64,000 nucleotides of DNA from Glaciibacter superstes DSM 21135 (GCF_000421145.1 NZ_ATWH01000002.1:310001-374000), one strand, 5' to 3'. Counted from the first letter of the stretch, positions 8,259 to 17,181 are shown. Program-made: numbers and translations. The notes: generated by a model from the letters alone, not told the origin.

Positions 8259-8971
8259 CGCGCAGCAGGAGAGCTTTCATCGTCAAGCACAACGCCGAGC
8301 CGCCGCAATTCGCTGCGGCCAAGCGCGGTGAAACGGATCCCGCGGCCGGTGCGTGCGCGTTCAGCCCAGCCGTGCTCGAGAATCGACGTGAACAATCGCG
8401 CTCCCAGCGCCCCGGCCAGATGCGGGCGCCTCTGGGTCCAGTCGAGGCAGCCGCGAACCAGCGGGCGGCGTGAAGCAACCACCGGTTCCACATCCATCTC
8501 GAGCGCGGTGAAGATCGGATGCCCGGTCGCGGCGACGGTTCCGTTCGCACCGTTCTCGAGCGGGGCGATGGCCTCATCGTGGATGAGGCGGTCGGCAATG
8601 GCGAGAGCGGCAGCACCGGCAAGGTGGTCGTAGCAGCTTCGGGCGAAGCCGAGCTGTGCGGCCGATTTCGACTGTGCGAGCGATTGCACCGTGTGTCGCG
8701 GGGCGATCGCAGAGAGAGCTTCGATCGCGTTCGCTGTGTCCGGTCCGGAGAGCGTGAAGTACCGGTGTCTTCCTGATCGGGTCGCGGTGACCAGGCCGGC
8801 AGAAGTGAGCCTGGCCAGGTGTTCGCTGGCTGTCGACGGCTTGACCCCGGCAATGGCCGCGAGGTCGGAAGCCGGCAGCGATCGGCCTCCGAGCATGGCC
8901 ATCAGCATGGCAGCCCTTGCCGGGTCGCCGATGAGCATCGCGGGGTGAGAGATCTGCGCGTCGCCTTCCAT
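8255..8971 (-). CDS. ArsR-family transcriptional regulator
   Basis: This encodes 238 residues. The N-terminal winged helix-turn-helix (residues about 8-85) contains LIGDPARAAMLMAMLGGRSL and VKPSTASEHLARLTSAGLV, the typical ArsR reading head. TATRSGRHRYFTLSG forms the wing. The remaining 150 residues are a C-terminal extension with EHGWAERARTGRGIRFTALG near the end, seen in larger ArsR-like regulators; no metal-binding Cys pair is present. I chose the ATG at 8971 because a TAGGCT -10-like box lies 7 nt upstream; longer in-frame starts exist. It is divergent from the P450-like and PEP mutase-like pair and probably controls them. Confidence 0.8.
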   Translation of the reverse strand: MEGDAQISHPAMLIGDPARAAMLMAMLGGRSLPASDLAAIAGVKPSTASEHLARLTSAGLVTATRSGRHRYFTLSGPDTANAIEALSAIAPRHTVQSLAQSKSAAQLGFARSCYDHLAGAAALAIADRLIHDEAIAPLENGANGTVAATGHPIFTALEMDVEPVVASRRPLVRGCLDWTQRRPHLAGALGARLFTSILEHGWAERARTGRGIRFTALGRSELRRLGVVLDDESSPAAR

Positions 8972-8978
8972 ACAGATC

Positions 8979-8984
8979 AGCCTA
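8979..8984 (-). promoter_or_regulatory. leaderless-type -10 box for the ArsR-family gene
   Basis: On the minus strand TAGGCT precedes the ATG at 8971 by seven bases, with no ribosome binding site between them. Confidence 0.4.
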
Positions 8985-9065
8985 GAACGCGCATACTTCG
9001 GCCGGGGCCGAACTGTTCCGCACCTACCGTAGATACACAGCAGACCAGGAACTGAGGGTGAGGCA

Positions 9066-10004
9066 ATGAGCACCAACGGAGTGGATACGGCGAACAGTGA
9101 TCAAGGGCTAGCGCAGGACATCAGAATCACCGACCGAATCACTGACCGAATCACCGACCGCGAGCGAATTGTCGCCGTGCTCACAGATCCCGCGTACACC
9201 GTGCCGGAGCCGCCGCAGGACGGCGTGCCAGGCACGCTCGCCTGGCTGCGAGCATCGGCGTCGCGTTTCGCCAACGGCGATGCACACCAGATGCGGCGTG
9301 AACGCGTGCAGGCCGAACTGTCTGGGCTCGCCGCGTGCGACCTGTCCGAGATGGCCGCGGTTCGTACCAGGGCGAGATGTGCGAACTCCGATGCCGGAGC
9401 GTCGAACTGCATCGATGCGATCGCCTTCCACGTGCCGGTCGCCGTTCTCGCTGAAGCACTGGGCTTCGCCGAGCCGGAGCGAATGCCGGCATTGGTCGGC
9501 GTTGTTGCGCCATCGTATTTCACGGGCGAAGGCACGCAGGCGACGGATGCCGCGGTGCAGGAACTTCTCGCCGCCGCAACAGCGGACGCTCCGGGTGTCG
9601 ACACAGCCCTCGCGCGTGTCAGTATTCTCATTCAGTCATATGACGCCACTGGGCGGCTGATCGAGCGCGCGGTGGGGTGGGCAGCGCGCGCGGACCCGGG
9701 GATGTCCGTCGAGGCGATTCTCGATGAGGTGCTGCGTCTCGCCCCACCGGTTGCCGTGCTGCGCCGACAGGATTCCGTCGGCCGGATCGTCGAAATCGAT
9801 GTGACGTCCGCCGAGTTCTCCGGTGCTTCCGAACAGTACGACGGGCAGCCGCCGCTCACCTTCGGTTTCGGCGAGAGGCGCTGTCCGGGAATCTCGGAAT
9901 CGATCGATATCGCGACCGGGGTTGTGTCCGCGATTCGGGCCGACCTTCGGAACAGAGCTGGCCGTCGGAACAGTGCTGACCGCCGGAACAGTGGGGAGGC
10001 ATGA
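9066..10004 (+). CDS. short cytochrome P450-like protein
   Basis: This encodes 312 residues, about 90 fewer than a usual bacterial P450. The heme-ligand loop is intact (FGFGERRCPG, Cys273), as is the K-helix ExxR motif (EVLRLAPP, Glu221 and Arg224). An I-helix equivalent lies near LIQSYDATGRLIE (188-200), but it lacks the AGxxT pattern. Sequence between the K-helix and the heme loop is compressed. The head carries RITD three times from a 12-bp repeat, and the tail carries an 18-bp repeat giving RNRAG/RNSAD/RNSGE. GAGGGTGAGG precedes the ATG. The stop overlaps the next start in ATGA form. I infer a heme-thiolate protein; whether it is a monooxygenase is uncertain. Confidence 0.7.
   Translation: MSTNGVDTANSDQGLAQDIRITDRITDRITDRERIVAVLTDPAYTVPEPPQDGVPGTLAWLRASASRFANGDAHQMRRERVQAELSGLAACDLSEMAAVRTRARCANSDAGASNCIDAIAFHVPVAVLAEALGFAEPERMPALVGVVAPSYFTGEGTQATDAAVQELLAAATADAPGVDTALARVSILIQSYDATGRLIERAVGWAARADPGMSVEAILDEVLRLAPPVAVLRRQDSVGRIVEIDVTSAEFSGASEQYDGQPPLTFGFGERRCPGISESIDIATGVVSAIRADLRNRAGRRNSADRRNSGEA
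9124..9159 (+). repeat. three 12-bp repeats in the P450-like gene head
   Basis: GAATCACCGACC repeats three times with one change in the middle copy, encoding the RITD repeats. Confidence 0.85.
9948..9999 (+). repeat. 18-bp repeats at the end of the P450-like gene
   Basis: Two full copies and one partial copy of CGGAACAGTGCTGACCGC extend the C-terminus in frame just before the stop. Confidence 0.8.
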
Positions 10005-10783
10005 TGCACCCGGTAGAGCGTTTTCACCGCCTGCACGTTCCTGGGGACCCGATTCTGTTGCCGAACGCGTGGGACCTTCCGTCAGCGCGCGTGCTCGAGC
10101 GTTCTGGCTTCGATTTCATCGGCACCACCAGCCTCGGGGTGTCCGCCGTGGCGGGAAAATCCGATGGCACAGGGTCCGCGCGGGACGAGACCGTTGACCT
10201 TGCCCGGTTGCTTGGCCGGCTCGGTGCCGGCGTCACGGTCGACATAGAAGCTGGCTTCGATGATGATCCGGCTGTTGTCGCCGACCTGGTTGCGGAACTC
10301 GCATCGTTCGGCATCGTCGGAGTCAATATCGAAGACGGCCGGCCAGACGAAACGCTCGCACCGGTGGAATTGCAGGTGCAGAAGATCGAAGCAATCAGGC
10401 TTGCAGCTCCGGTGTTCTTCATCAATGCGCGGACCGACCCGTATTGGGTGAAACAGGACGATGACTCGTTCAGCGTCGCCCTGGAACGGGCTCTGAGGTA
10501 CTGCGATGCCGGGGCCGACGGCATCTTTGTTCCCGGTGTGAGCGAATCAGGCGTGATCGCCGACCTGGCTGAAGCCGTGCCGGCGCCGTTGAATATTCTC
10601 TATCAGCCGGGCGGGCCGACTGTTCTAGACCTCGCCCGTCTTGGGGTCGCGCGCGTGAGTTGCGGATCGTTGCTCTTCCGCGGCGCTCTGGGAGCGATTG
10701 AAGCGTTGGCCGCCGACATCCGTTCCGGCCGTCAGGTCTCCGGAGCGGGGATACCGTCTTACTCCGCACTGCAGTCCTGGTGA
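10001..10783 (+). CDS. isocitrate lyase/PEP mutase family protein
   Basis: This is a 260-residue TIM-barrel protein of the PEP mutase/isocitrate lyase superfamily, whose members make or break C-C or P-C bonds next to a carboxylate. Family segments are LPNAWDLPSARVLERSGF near the N-terminus, GVTVDIEAGF and VGVNIEDG (metal-binding acidic residues), FFINARTDPYW, and ADGIFVPGV. The substrate cannot be read from sequence. It is coupled by an ATGA overlap to the P450-like gene, so the two products probably act together. Confidence 0.88.
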   Translation: MMHPVERFHRLHVPGDPILLPNAWDLPSARVLERSGFDFIGTTSLGVSAVAGKSDGTGSARDETVDLARLLGRLGAGVTVDIEAGFDDDPAVVADLVAELASFGIVGVNIEDGRPDETLAPVELQVQKIEAIRLAAPVFFINARTDPYWVKQDDDSFSVALERALRYCDAGADGIFVPGVSESGVIADLAEAVPAPLNILYQPGGPTVLDLARLGVARVSCGSLLFRGALGAIEALAADIRSGRQVSGAGIPSYSALQSW

Positions 10784-10798
10784 CGCAAGCGCACCAGT

Positions 10799-11617
10799 TC
10801 AGTGGTGTACCGAGATGTCGCCGACGGTGGTCTCGAGGCGAACCAGGGTGTCAGCATCGGGGTCGTCCGCGATGTCGACGTGCATGTCTCCGACGTTCGT
10901 CGATGTTTCCACCCGATACTGTCCGCGTGGGAGGCGAAGCTCGAGCTCACCGACGTTGGAGACGAGTGTGACGCCGGTTGGAGCGGACGCCAGCTCTGCC
11001 GTGATGTCGCCGACGGAGGATTCGGCGCGGAAGTCGCCGGAGACACGATAGCGATCCGCGGTGATCTCACCGGCCGTCGTCTCCAGGTTGGCACTGTCCG
11101 CCGAGCCGGCCAGGCGCAGGTCGCCCGCGGTTCCAACGAACTCGACATTTCCGAAGTCGCCGGCGAGTGAGACGTCCCCGACATCGCTGTCGGCGGTGAA
11201 GTCGACTCCGGTCTGCGAATCGGGGAGCACGATGGTCAGGTGTGGTGATCTGCTGAAGTCACCCGGCAGCCACCAGCCTCCGCCGTGCTCGATGACGCTG
11301 ACTCGCAGCGTTTTGCCGACCACCTCGACATCGAATGTCATGTTTCGTCGGTTATTGTTCTGCTCGAAGGTGAGCACGGGCTCCGTGACGGTGCCGTGTT
11401 CAACCGTGACATCGGCGACTTCGGCCGTCAGGTCGACAGCCTCGAAGTCCTGGTCGATCGTGATCTCTCGCGAGGCATCCGTTCTGGTGGCGGCCGACAC
11501 GCTGGTCACGACGACGCCGCCGATGAGACCGGCGACAACAACTGAACCGACGATCAGCAGGGTGCGCCGCAGGGCTGGGGACGATGGTGCGGGTGAGGTG
11601 GGCGTCGAATCCGACAT
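10799..11617 (-). CDS. DUF4097-type membrane-anchored beta-repeat protein
   Basis: This encodes 272 residues. A short Pro/Ser-rich cytoplasmic head is followed by one membrane helix (residues about 19-41, LLIVGSVVVAGLIGGVVV) and an extracytoplasmic region made of repeated short strands with VGDV/VGDI/VGEL turns. This is typical of DUF4097, predicted beta-helix folds. Proteins of this kind are often encoded beside a NarL-type or PadR-type regulator and may sense or respond to the envelope. It is the last gene of a minus-strand group with the histidine kinase and response regulator upstream, 53 bp after the regulator start-to-stop boundary. Confidence 0.85.
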   Translation of the reverse strand: MSDSTPTSPAPSSPALRRTLLIVGSVVVAGLIGGVVVTSVSAATRTDASREITIDQDFEAVDLTAEVADVTVEHGTVTEPVLTFEQNNNRRNMTFDVEVVGKTLRVSVIEHGGGWWLPGDFSRSPHLTIVLPDSQTGVDFTADSDVGDVSLAGDFGNVEFVGTAGDLRLAGSADSANLETTAGEITADRYRVSGDFRAESSVGDITAELASAPTGVTLVSNVGELELRLPRGQYRVETSTNVGDMHVDIADDPDADTLVRLETTVGDISVHH

Positions 11618-11670
11618 GGTGTTCTCCTGATGCTGACTGCGGGCTGGTCGATGGGGTGGATGATTCCTGA

Positions 11671-12330
11671 TCAGAGCGAGCGGATGTCGCTCTCGAGATA
11701 ACGAAGGACGGCGAGGACACGGCGGTTGCCGGTGTCTTCCTGGGACAGGCGAAGCTTGGTGAAGATCGCCGAGATGTGCTTTTCGACAGAGCCTTCCGTC
11801 ACGGAGAGCTCGCGGGCTACGGAACTGTTGGAGCGCCCTTCCGCGATCAGCCCGAGCACAACGCGTTCGCGCTCGGTGAGGCGATCGAGTCCATCGGTGC
11901 GCCGAGAGCGCACCACAAGCTGGGCGACAACTTCCGGGTCGAGCACGGTACCGCCGGATCCAACGTCCGACACCGCGGCGAGGAAGGTGTCGACGTCGGC
12001 GACTCTGTCCTTGAGGAGGTAGCCGAGGCCGGCGGACCGGTCGGCGATGAGCTCTCCCGCGTAGCGTTCCTCGACGTACTGGGACAACACCAGCACGCGC
12101 ACACCCGGGTTCTGCGACCGGACGATGACAGCGGCTCTGATGCCCTCGTCGGAGAAGGTCGGCGGCATGCGCACATCAACGATCGCCAGATCGGGCTCGT
12201 GCTCCGCGACGGCCCGGAGCAGTGCCGGGGCAGTATCGACGGCGCCGAGCACGGTGTGACCGGCGTCGGTGAGAAGCAGTTCGAGTCCCCGACGGAGCAG
12301 TACAGAGTCTTCGGCAATCACGATGCGCAT
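11671..12330 (-). CDS. NarL/LuxR-type response regulator
   Basis: This encodes 219 residues. The receiver domain (1-120) has the acidic pocket ED at 7-8, the phospho-acceptor Asp52 in AIVDVRMPP and a conserved Lys in GYLLKDRV. The C-terminal LuxR helix-turn-helix contains LTERERVVLGLIAEGRSNSS and VEKHISAIFTKL. It overlaps the histidine kinase gene 12318-13556 by 13 nt, so the two are co-translated partners. Likely targets include its own operon with the DUF4097 gene. Confidence 0.93.
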   Translation of the reverse strand: MRIVIAEDSVLLRRGLELLLTDAGHTVLGAVDTAPALLRAVAEHEPDLAIVDVRMPPTFSDEGIRAAVIVRSQNPGVRVLVLSQYVEERYAGELIADRSAGLGYLLKDRVADVDTFLAAVSDVGSGGTVLDPEVVAQLVVRSRRTDGLDRLTERERVVLGLIAEGRSNSSVARELSVTEGSVEKHISAIFTKLRLSQEDTGNRRVLAVLRYLESDIRSL

Positions 12331-13556
12331 GGCAGCTCCATAGTCAGTCTGGTCGGCCCGCCTGCTGGGCTGTCAATGGTCAGGGTCCCGCCGGCCGCGC
12401 GTACCCGCGCATCGATCCCGGCGAGGCCTCCGCGCACAAGATCGTCGCCGACCGCCGCGCTTCCGCGGCCGTCGTCGGTCACGGTGGTGGAGAGGATGCC
12501 GTCGGTACAGCTGACGGAGACCTGGCAGTTCTTCGCCAGAGAATGCTTGGAGACGTTGGTGAGCGCCTCGGCGATTGTGAAGTAGACCACAGCCTCGATC
12601 TCGGCGCTCTGCCGCTCCCGGAGTTGGACGTCGACCCTCGTCGGCACGCTGCACCGGGAAGCCAGCGCAGAAAGCGCCGCGTCAAGGCCGCGATCGGTAA
12701 GAACAGCCGGGTGGATGCCGCGGGCCAGTTGCCTGAGGTCGGTGATGGCCAGCTTTGCATCAGCGTGCGCCTGCTCGAGCAGCATTCGGGCCGTCGCCGG
12801 GTCGGTGTCCAGCTTTGACCTCGCCATGCCGAGTGTCATTGCGACCGCAACGAGCCTGGGCTGTGCGCCGTCGTGTAGGTCGCGTTCGATCCGTGTGCGT
12901 TCGATGGTCGCTGCATCCACCGCGGCCTGACGTTCGCCGGCGAGGGTGTCGATCTCCTGTCGAAGCGCGGCGCTTTTCGGCGAGCCGAGCAGGGGCGCAA
13001 GCACCGTGCGGTCGAACACGCCGGCGAAATAGACCAGGACTCCGATCAGGGCGAGGGCGACGATGGCGATCACCGTGCTCGGCAGGCGGCCAACGGTGTC
13101 GAGAAGAGGGGCAGTGAACGACGTCCTGCTGCCCAGGACCAGGTCGACGGCAGTGATGAGTCCGGCCCACACGATCGTGACGGCGAGCGTGCCGAGCAGC
13201 ATGCTGGCGAAGTGGTGCAGGAGGACACGCCACGTGTTCGCGTCGCGGAGATCCTCGATTGCCTGCGCGAATGGGCGCTTCCAGCCTGTCTGAGTGGAAA
13301 CCGGTCGAACGGGGACGGTGATGCGTGTGGACAGGAGGGCATCTGCCCGTACCCGTTCAACCCATCCTGTGAAGCGCGTGAGGGAGGCGGCCAGGCCGAG
13401 AAAAATCAATCCGAAGCCGAGCGCAGGCAAGGTCGCAACGCCCGTGATGAGGAGGGCAAAGAGGGCAGCAAACCAGAGTGTGCCAAGGACGGCATCGAGC
13501 AACAGGTCGATGCCCGCAGCCCAGGTGAAGGTGAGCGCTCTTCTCATGTCACTCAC
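12318..13556 (-). CDS. NarL-type sensor histidine kinase
   Basis: This encodes 412 residues. The N-terminal half is a sensor-type membrane domain with about four hydrophobic helices. A HisKA_3 dimerisation domain carries the phospho-accepting His228 in ERDLHDGAQPRLVAVAM. The HATPase part has an N-box around FTIAEALTNVSKHS and a G-box DDGRGSA. No large extracellular domain is present, so sensing probably happens at or in the membrane. The GTG at 13556 is the first plausible start. The gene is divergent from the YhhN-family gene, with a GGGGGATAACCCCC palindrome in the shared region. Confidence 0.92.
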   Translation of the reverse strand: MSDMRRALTFTWAAGIDLLLDAVLGTLWFAALFALLITGVATLPALGFGLIFLGLAASLTRFTGWVERVRADALLSTRITVPVRPVSTQTGWKRPFAQAIEDLRDANTWRVLLHHFASMLLGTLAVTIVWAGLITAVDLVLGSRTSFTAPLLDTVGRLPSTVIAIVALALIGVLVYFAGVFDRTVLAPLLGSPKSAALRQEIDTLAGERQAAVDAATIERTRIERDLHDGAQPRLVAVAMTLGMARSKLDTDPATARMLLEQAHADAKLAITDLRQLARGIHPAVLTDRGLDAALSALASRCSVPTRVDVQLRERQSAEIEAVVYFTIAEALTNVSKHSLAKNCQVSVSCTDGILSTTVTDDGRGSAAVGDDLVRGGLAGIDARVRAAGGTLTIDSPAGGPTRLTMELPCAS

Positions 13557-13605
13557 GGTACGGCGTCGGGCAGAGGATCTCGCCCCGGTACCTGCAGACT
13601 TCTGT

Positions 13606-13619
13606 GGGGGATAACCCCC
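13606..13619. promoter_or_regulatory. perfect palindrome in divergent promoter region
   Basis: GGGGG-ATAA-CCCCC lies between the divergent histidine kinase and YhhN-family genes, 44 bp before the latter. It is a candidate operator, possibly for the response regulator at 11671-12330; that link is inference. Confidence 0.35.
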
Positions 13620-13663
13620 GGGGTTCGGTCTGCGCTCTAGGGTGAGGGCAGGAGGCGTCCGTC

Positions 13664-14434
13664 ATGAAGCAAGAACCAGAGCCGGGGGTGCCCAGCCTGA
13701 CAGAGGTGCCCAGCCTGACAGAGGAGCCCATCCGGACAGCGGAGCCCGCGAAGAGGACCGGCCTTCAGCTTGCTGGTTTCATTCCTTTCGTCGCCATCGG
13801 CATCCTGCACCTGGCCGGGCTGATTTCAGACCAGACGTGGCTGTCGACGGCGACCAAGCCGCTGATCCTCCTGAGCCTGGCGTTCGCGCTGGTGTGGACA
13901 GTGCCCTCGCCCAGTAGTCGTACTCTTTCTCGCCCGGTGGTTATGGCTCTGGTCGGGCTGGGTCTCGGGTGGGTGGGTGACATTGCCCTGATGGTGGAAG
14001 GGCAGACCTGGTTCCTGGTGGGATTGGGCACCTTCCTCCTCGCGCATGTCGCCTATGTCGTCCTGTTCGTGCGCTACTTTGGCCACGGTCGCGTTCGGGC
14101 GGCCGCGCTGGTGTACCTGCTCTGGTTCGCCGGGCTGATGGCGCTGCTCTGGCCGCATCTGGGCGGGATGCTGGTACCGGTGCTCCTCTACGGCGTGGTG
14201 ATCGGCGCAATGGCGGTTGCGGCCACCAGATGTGGTCCCACGGTTGCGATCGGCGCCGCCCTCTTCCTGCTGTCGGATTCCCTGCTCGCCGTGAACAGGT
14301 TCGTACCGGATGCCGGGCTCTGGCAACCTGATGTCCTGATCATGCTCAGCTACATCGCCGGGCAGGGCCTGATCGTCCTGGGCGTTGCGCGTGCTGCCGT
14401 CGCCACAGCACAACGGCCGGGGTCTCGGCGTTGA
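13664..14434 (+). CDS. YhhN family (lysoplasmalogenase-like) membrane protein
   Basis: This is a 256-residue integral membrane protein with about eight helices. Family features are STATKPLILLSLAFAL, the GWVGDIALM segment and ALFLLSDSLLAVNRF, which carry the acidic residues conserved in YhhN/TMEM86 proteins. Characterised members hydrolyse the vinyl-ether bond of lysoplasmalogens; the substrate here is unknown. The N-terminal 25 residues include SLTEVP/SLTEEP from an 18-bp DNA repeat and are not part of the family core. A GGAGG motif precedes the ATG. Confidence 0.85.
   Translation: MKQEPEPGVPSLTEVPSLTEEPIRTAEPAKRTGLQLAGFIPFVAIGILHLAGLISDQTWLSTATKPLILLSLAFALVWTVPSPSSRTLSRPVVMALVGLGLGWVGDIALMVEGQTWFLVGLGTFLLAHVAYVVLFVRYFGHGRVRAAALVYLLWFAGLMALLWPHLGGMLVPVLLYGVVIGAMAVAATRCGPTVAIGAALFLLSDSLLAVNRFVPDAGLWQPDVLIMLSYIAGQGLIVLGVARAAVATAQRPGSRR
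13689..13742 (+). repeat. 18-bp repeats in the YhhN-family gene head
   Basis: TGCCCAGCCTGACAGAGG occurs twice perfectly and a third time in decayed form, lengthening the N-terminus in frame. Confidence 0.85.
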
Positions 14435-14471
14435 TTACAGGCGTCGATTACAGGCGTCGATTACAGGCGTT
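14433..14471. repeat. three 13-bp repeats after the YhhN-family gene
   Basis: GATTACAGGCGTC repeats three times starting within the stop codon. The unit is not a multiple of three and lies outside the reading frame apart from the stop codon bases. Confidence 0.9.
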
Positions 14472-14605
14472 GACTACATCTCGAGGATGATTTGTGCGGA
14501 CCGGAGGCTGACTTCGGGGCACCTGACGCGGCTCGCAGGCTCCACGCGCCGTACTGTGGAATCGTGCCAGGGACGTCGAGCAAATCGAGATCGCAGGAAA
14601 CAACT

Positions 14606-16492
14606 GTGTCCGCGATGAGACCCGAAATGCCCGAGTTCGCTGTGCGCTATCGGTGGTTGCTCGAACCCACGATTTCTCTGGTCGTGCTTGGTGCCTGGAT
14701 CTTCGTTTCGTTGCCGTCGGGGACGCTGCCAGCAGCCGGCGTCGCCATCCTGCTGACGGCCTCGATAGCCATTTCACGGGTGACGCCTGGTTGGGCCCTG
14801 GCCGCAGGAGGACTCGCCGTTGTCGGTCAGCTCACTGTCTCGTCTGCGGATCTCTTCTCGCAGGTCTGGGTGTATCCGCTTGCCGGGGTCGTTGTCTTCT
14901 TTGCGGCCGGGGCATTCGGGAATCGGATCGTGCGTTGGCTCGGATTCTCGGCAGCTCTCGTATCTGTCTGGATGGCCACAGCGGTCATACTCATCGGCAT
15001 CGGTGAAGAGAGGCCCGACGGTCTCCTTTCCTTCCAATTCCTCTTCGCGTTTCTCCTGGTGGGGCAGCTGCTGGGAGTCGTTCTGGTCGGCTCGTGGTGC
15101 ATCGGCGTATCGCTCCGCGAGCGTTCATCGGTGCCGGCACGCGTAGCCTCTGCGCCGCAATTGGAAGCGTGGCTGATACGACCAGAGGTGGTGGCCACCA
15201 ACGCGCACACGGCTGCGACAACCGACGTGTTTCGGCGAATGACGCCGAGTCAGATTGTGCTCGACGCGGGAATCGCGATCGCGTTCTTCCTGTTCTGCAC
15301 GTCAACGCAGGCCGATGCGAATCCCGTGGCGCTTGTTGTGCTCCTGGTGTTCTCCCTCGCGGTTGGATTCAGGCGCATTGCACCGGCGGTGGCGTTGTCG
15401 CTCGCCTGGGTTGCGGCGATCCTGCAGATGACGCTCGGACTCAGCGTTCTGAACAGTGACCTTGCAGTGCTTGCCGTGCTCTACACGTCTGCTGCATATG
15501 GAAAGAGCATCACACGGTGGCTCGGACTGGCTTCGGCAGGGTTCGGCGCCCTCGTCGGGGCGATCTACATCGTGATTCTCGGCGGTACCGCGGGCTTCAC
15601 GAACTCCATCCTGCCGGACATCGCATTCGGCACCGCGCGGTTCGGCCAACTGGTGGTGGGTTTCGCGGCCACCCTGGTGGCATCGCTCGGCGTGCTCGGC
15701 CTTGCGTGGACCGTCGGCCTCCTGGTGCGCACCTGGCGGAAGGCCATCGAGAGCCGGGAGCTGGAGAAACTCGCGATCGAAGAGCAGCGGCTCGCTGAGC
15801 GCACTGTTGTCGTGGAGCAGGAGCGCAATCGAATCGCCCGTGACATGCACGATGTCGTCGCCCATTCGCTCGCCGTCGTCATCGCCCAGGCAGACGGCGC
15901 ACGGTACGTCAGGTCGAGCGATCCAGCAGCGGTCGACACCGCACTGACGACGATCTCCGCCACGGCGAGAGAAGCCCTCGGAGACGTTCGAATCCTCCTT
16001 GCACAGCTCAGGCAGGACGAAACCCGAGGACCACAGCCGGTACTCGCCGACCTGGACCGGCTGGTCGAGCAGATGCGCGGTGCGGGCCTCAGCATCGCCT
16101 GGACGGTGACCGGCACGCCGCGGCCCCTCGGATCCGGCGCCCAGCTCGCGGTGTATCGCGTCATTCAGGAAGCGCTCACCAATGCGCTTCGTCACGGCGA
16201 TCGGGAGCGGAAGGTGCAGCTGAACGTGAATTGGGAACATGACACGATCGCGGTGGGAATCGACAACGCCGTTCGGTTGGGTGCCCAGACAGCGGCCGGA
16301 GCCGATGTCGGCCATGGGATTCCCGGTATGCGAGAGCGTGCGCTGCTGGCAGGTGGCGTGCTGACGACGGATGCCGCAGGCGAGCGATTTGTTGTCTCCC
16401 TGCGGGTACCCGCCGTCGCATCGCCGACCGGAAGTGCAGCGACTGGCAACGCACCGGCCGGTGGCGCGCCGACAACTAGGGAGTCTGCGTGA
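14606..16492 (+). CDS. NarL-type sensor histidine kinase with long membrane region
   Basis: This encodes about 628 residues. The first 390 residues carry two groups of hydrophobic helices (residues about 10-150 and 215-360), so this is a polytopic membrane sensor. The HisKA_3 domain has His415 in RIARDMHDVVAHSLAVVIAQ. The HATPase domain has VIQEALTNALRHG as N-box and a GIPGMRERALLAGG end. The C-terminal tail is Gly/Ala-rich. I chose the GTG at 14606, shortly after AGGAAAC; upstream in-frame starts exist. It overlaps the response regulator start in GTGA form. Confidence 0.9.
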   Translation: MSAMRPEMPEFAVRYRWLLEPTISLVVLGAWIFVSLPSGTLPAAGVAILLTASIAISRVTPGWALAAGGLAVVGQLTVSSADLFSQVWVYPLAGVVVFFAAGAFGNRIVRWLGFSAALVSVWMATAVILIGIGEERPDGLLSFQFLFAFLLVGQLLGVVLVGSWCIGVSLRERSSVPARVASAPQLEAWLIRPEVVATNAHTAATTDVFRRMTPSQIVLDAGIAIAFFLFCTSTQADANPVALVVLLVFSLAVGFRRIAPAVALSLAWVAAILQMTLGLSVLNSDLAVLAVLYTSAAYGKSITRWLGLASAGFGALVGAIYIVILGGTAGFTNSILPDIAFGTARFGQLVVGFAATLVASLGVLGLAWTVGLLVRTWRKAIESRELEKLAIEEQRLAERTVVVEQERNRIARDMHDVVAHSLAVVIAQADGARYVRSSDPAAVDTALTTISATAREALGDVRILLAQLRQDETRGPQPVLADLDRLVEQMRGAGLSIAWTVTGTPRPLGSGAQLAVYRVIQEALTNALRHGDRERKVQLNVNWEHDTIAVGIDNAVRLGAQTAAGADVGHGIPGMRERALLAGGVLTTDAAGERFVVSLRVPAVASPTGSAATGNAPAGGAPTTRESA

Positions 16493-17181
16493 GCGGCATG
16501 AATGATCGTGGGGCCGACCGTATCCGCGTCGGTCTGGTCGATGACCAGGCGCTGTTCCGAGCGGGTATCCGGATGTTGGTCTCATCCCAGGCCGACCTCG
16601 AGTTCGCCGGGGAGGCCGGCAACGGCGCAGAGGGTGTGCTGATGGCGGCACGAGATCAGCCGGACGTCATCCTCATGGACATCCGGATGCCGGTCATGGA
16701 CGGAATTCAGGCGACGGAGAAGATCCTGACCGCGGCTGACAGGAGCGGCAGCGCTCCTCCGCGGATCATCGTGCTCACCACATTCGACCTCGATGAGAGC
16801 GCCACGCGAGCGATCAGGGGAGGGGCGAGCGGATTTGTCCTCAAAGATGCCGACCCCGAATTTCTGCTCGCCGCGATTCGTACCGTTCACGCCGGAACCG
16901 CTGTGATCGCGGCATCCGCAACGCGTGAACTGTTCGAGCACTTCGATGCGCGCGCTGCGGCCCGGCCGGACGAACCGCCGTCGTTTGCCAGCCTCACCAG
17001 CCGGGAGCGCGACATTTTCCTGCTCGCCGCACGGGGCCTCAGCAATTCGGAGATTGCCGCGGGGGAATACCTCTCCGAGGCCACGGTGAAGACCCACATC
17101 AGTCGTATTCTCGCGAAGTTGTCTCTGCGCGATCGCGTTCAGCTTGTCGTGTTCGCCTTCGAACACCGACTCACGGTCTGA
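16489..17181 (+). CDS. NarL/LuxR-type response regulator
   Basis: This encodes 230 residues. The receiver domain has acidic residues DD at 18-19 and phospho-acceptor Asp64 in VILMDIRMPVMDG, with the conserved Lys in FVLKDADP. The LuxR-type DNA-binding end contains LTSRERDIFLLAARGLSNSE and VKTHISRILAKL. The start overlaps the kinase stop. Its likely target is the ABC exporter pair that begins 125 bp downstream, a common arrangement for this class. Confidence 0.93.
   Translation: MSGMNDRGADRIRVGLVDDQALFRAGIRMLVSSQADLEFAGEAGNGAEGVLMAARDQPDVILMDIRMPVMDGIQATEKILTAADRSGSAPPRIIVLTTFDLDESATRAIRGGASGFVLKDADPEFLLAAIRTVHAGTAVIAASATRELFEHFDARAAARPDEPPSFASLTSRERDIFLLAARGLSNSEIAAGEYLSEATVKTHISRILAKLSLRDRVQLVVFAFEHRLTV

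Noticed and set aside
9066-10004. P450-like gene as a frameshifted pseudogene
   Set aside because: One uninterrupted frame carries both the ExxR and heme-Cys motifs in the right order and is coupled to the next gene, so a short functional protein is more likely.
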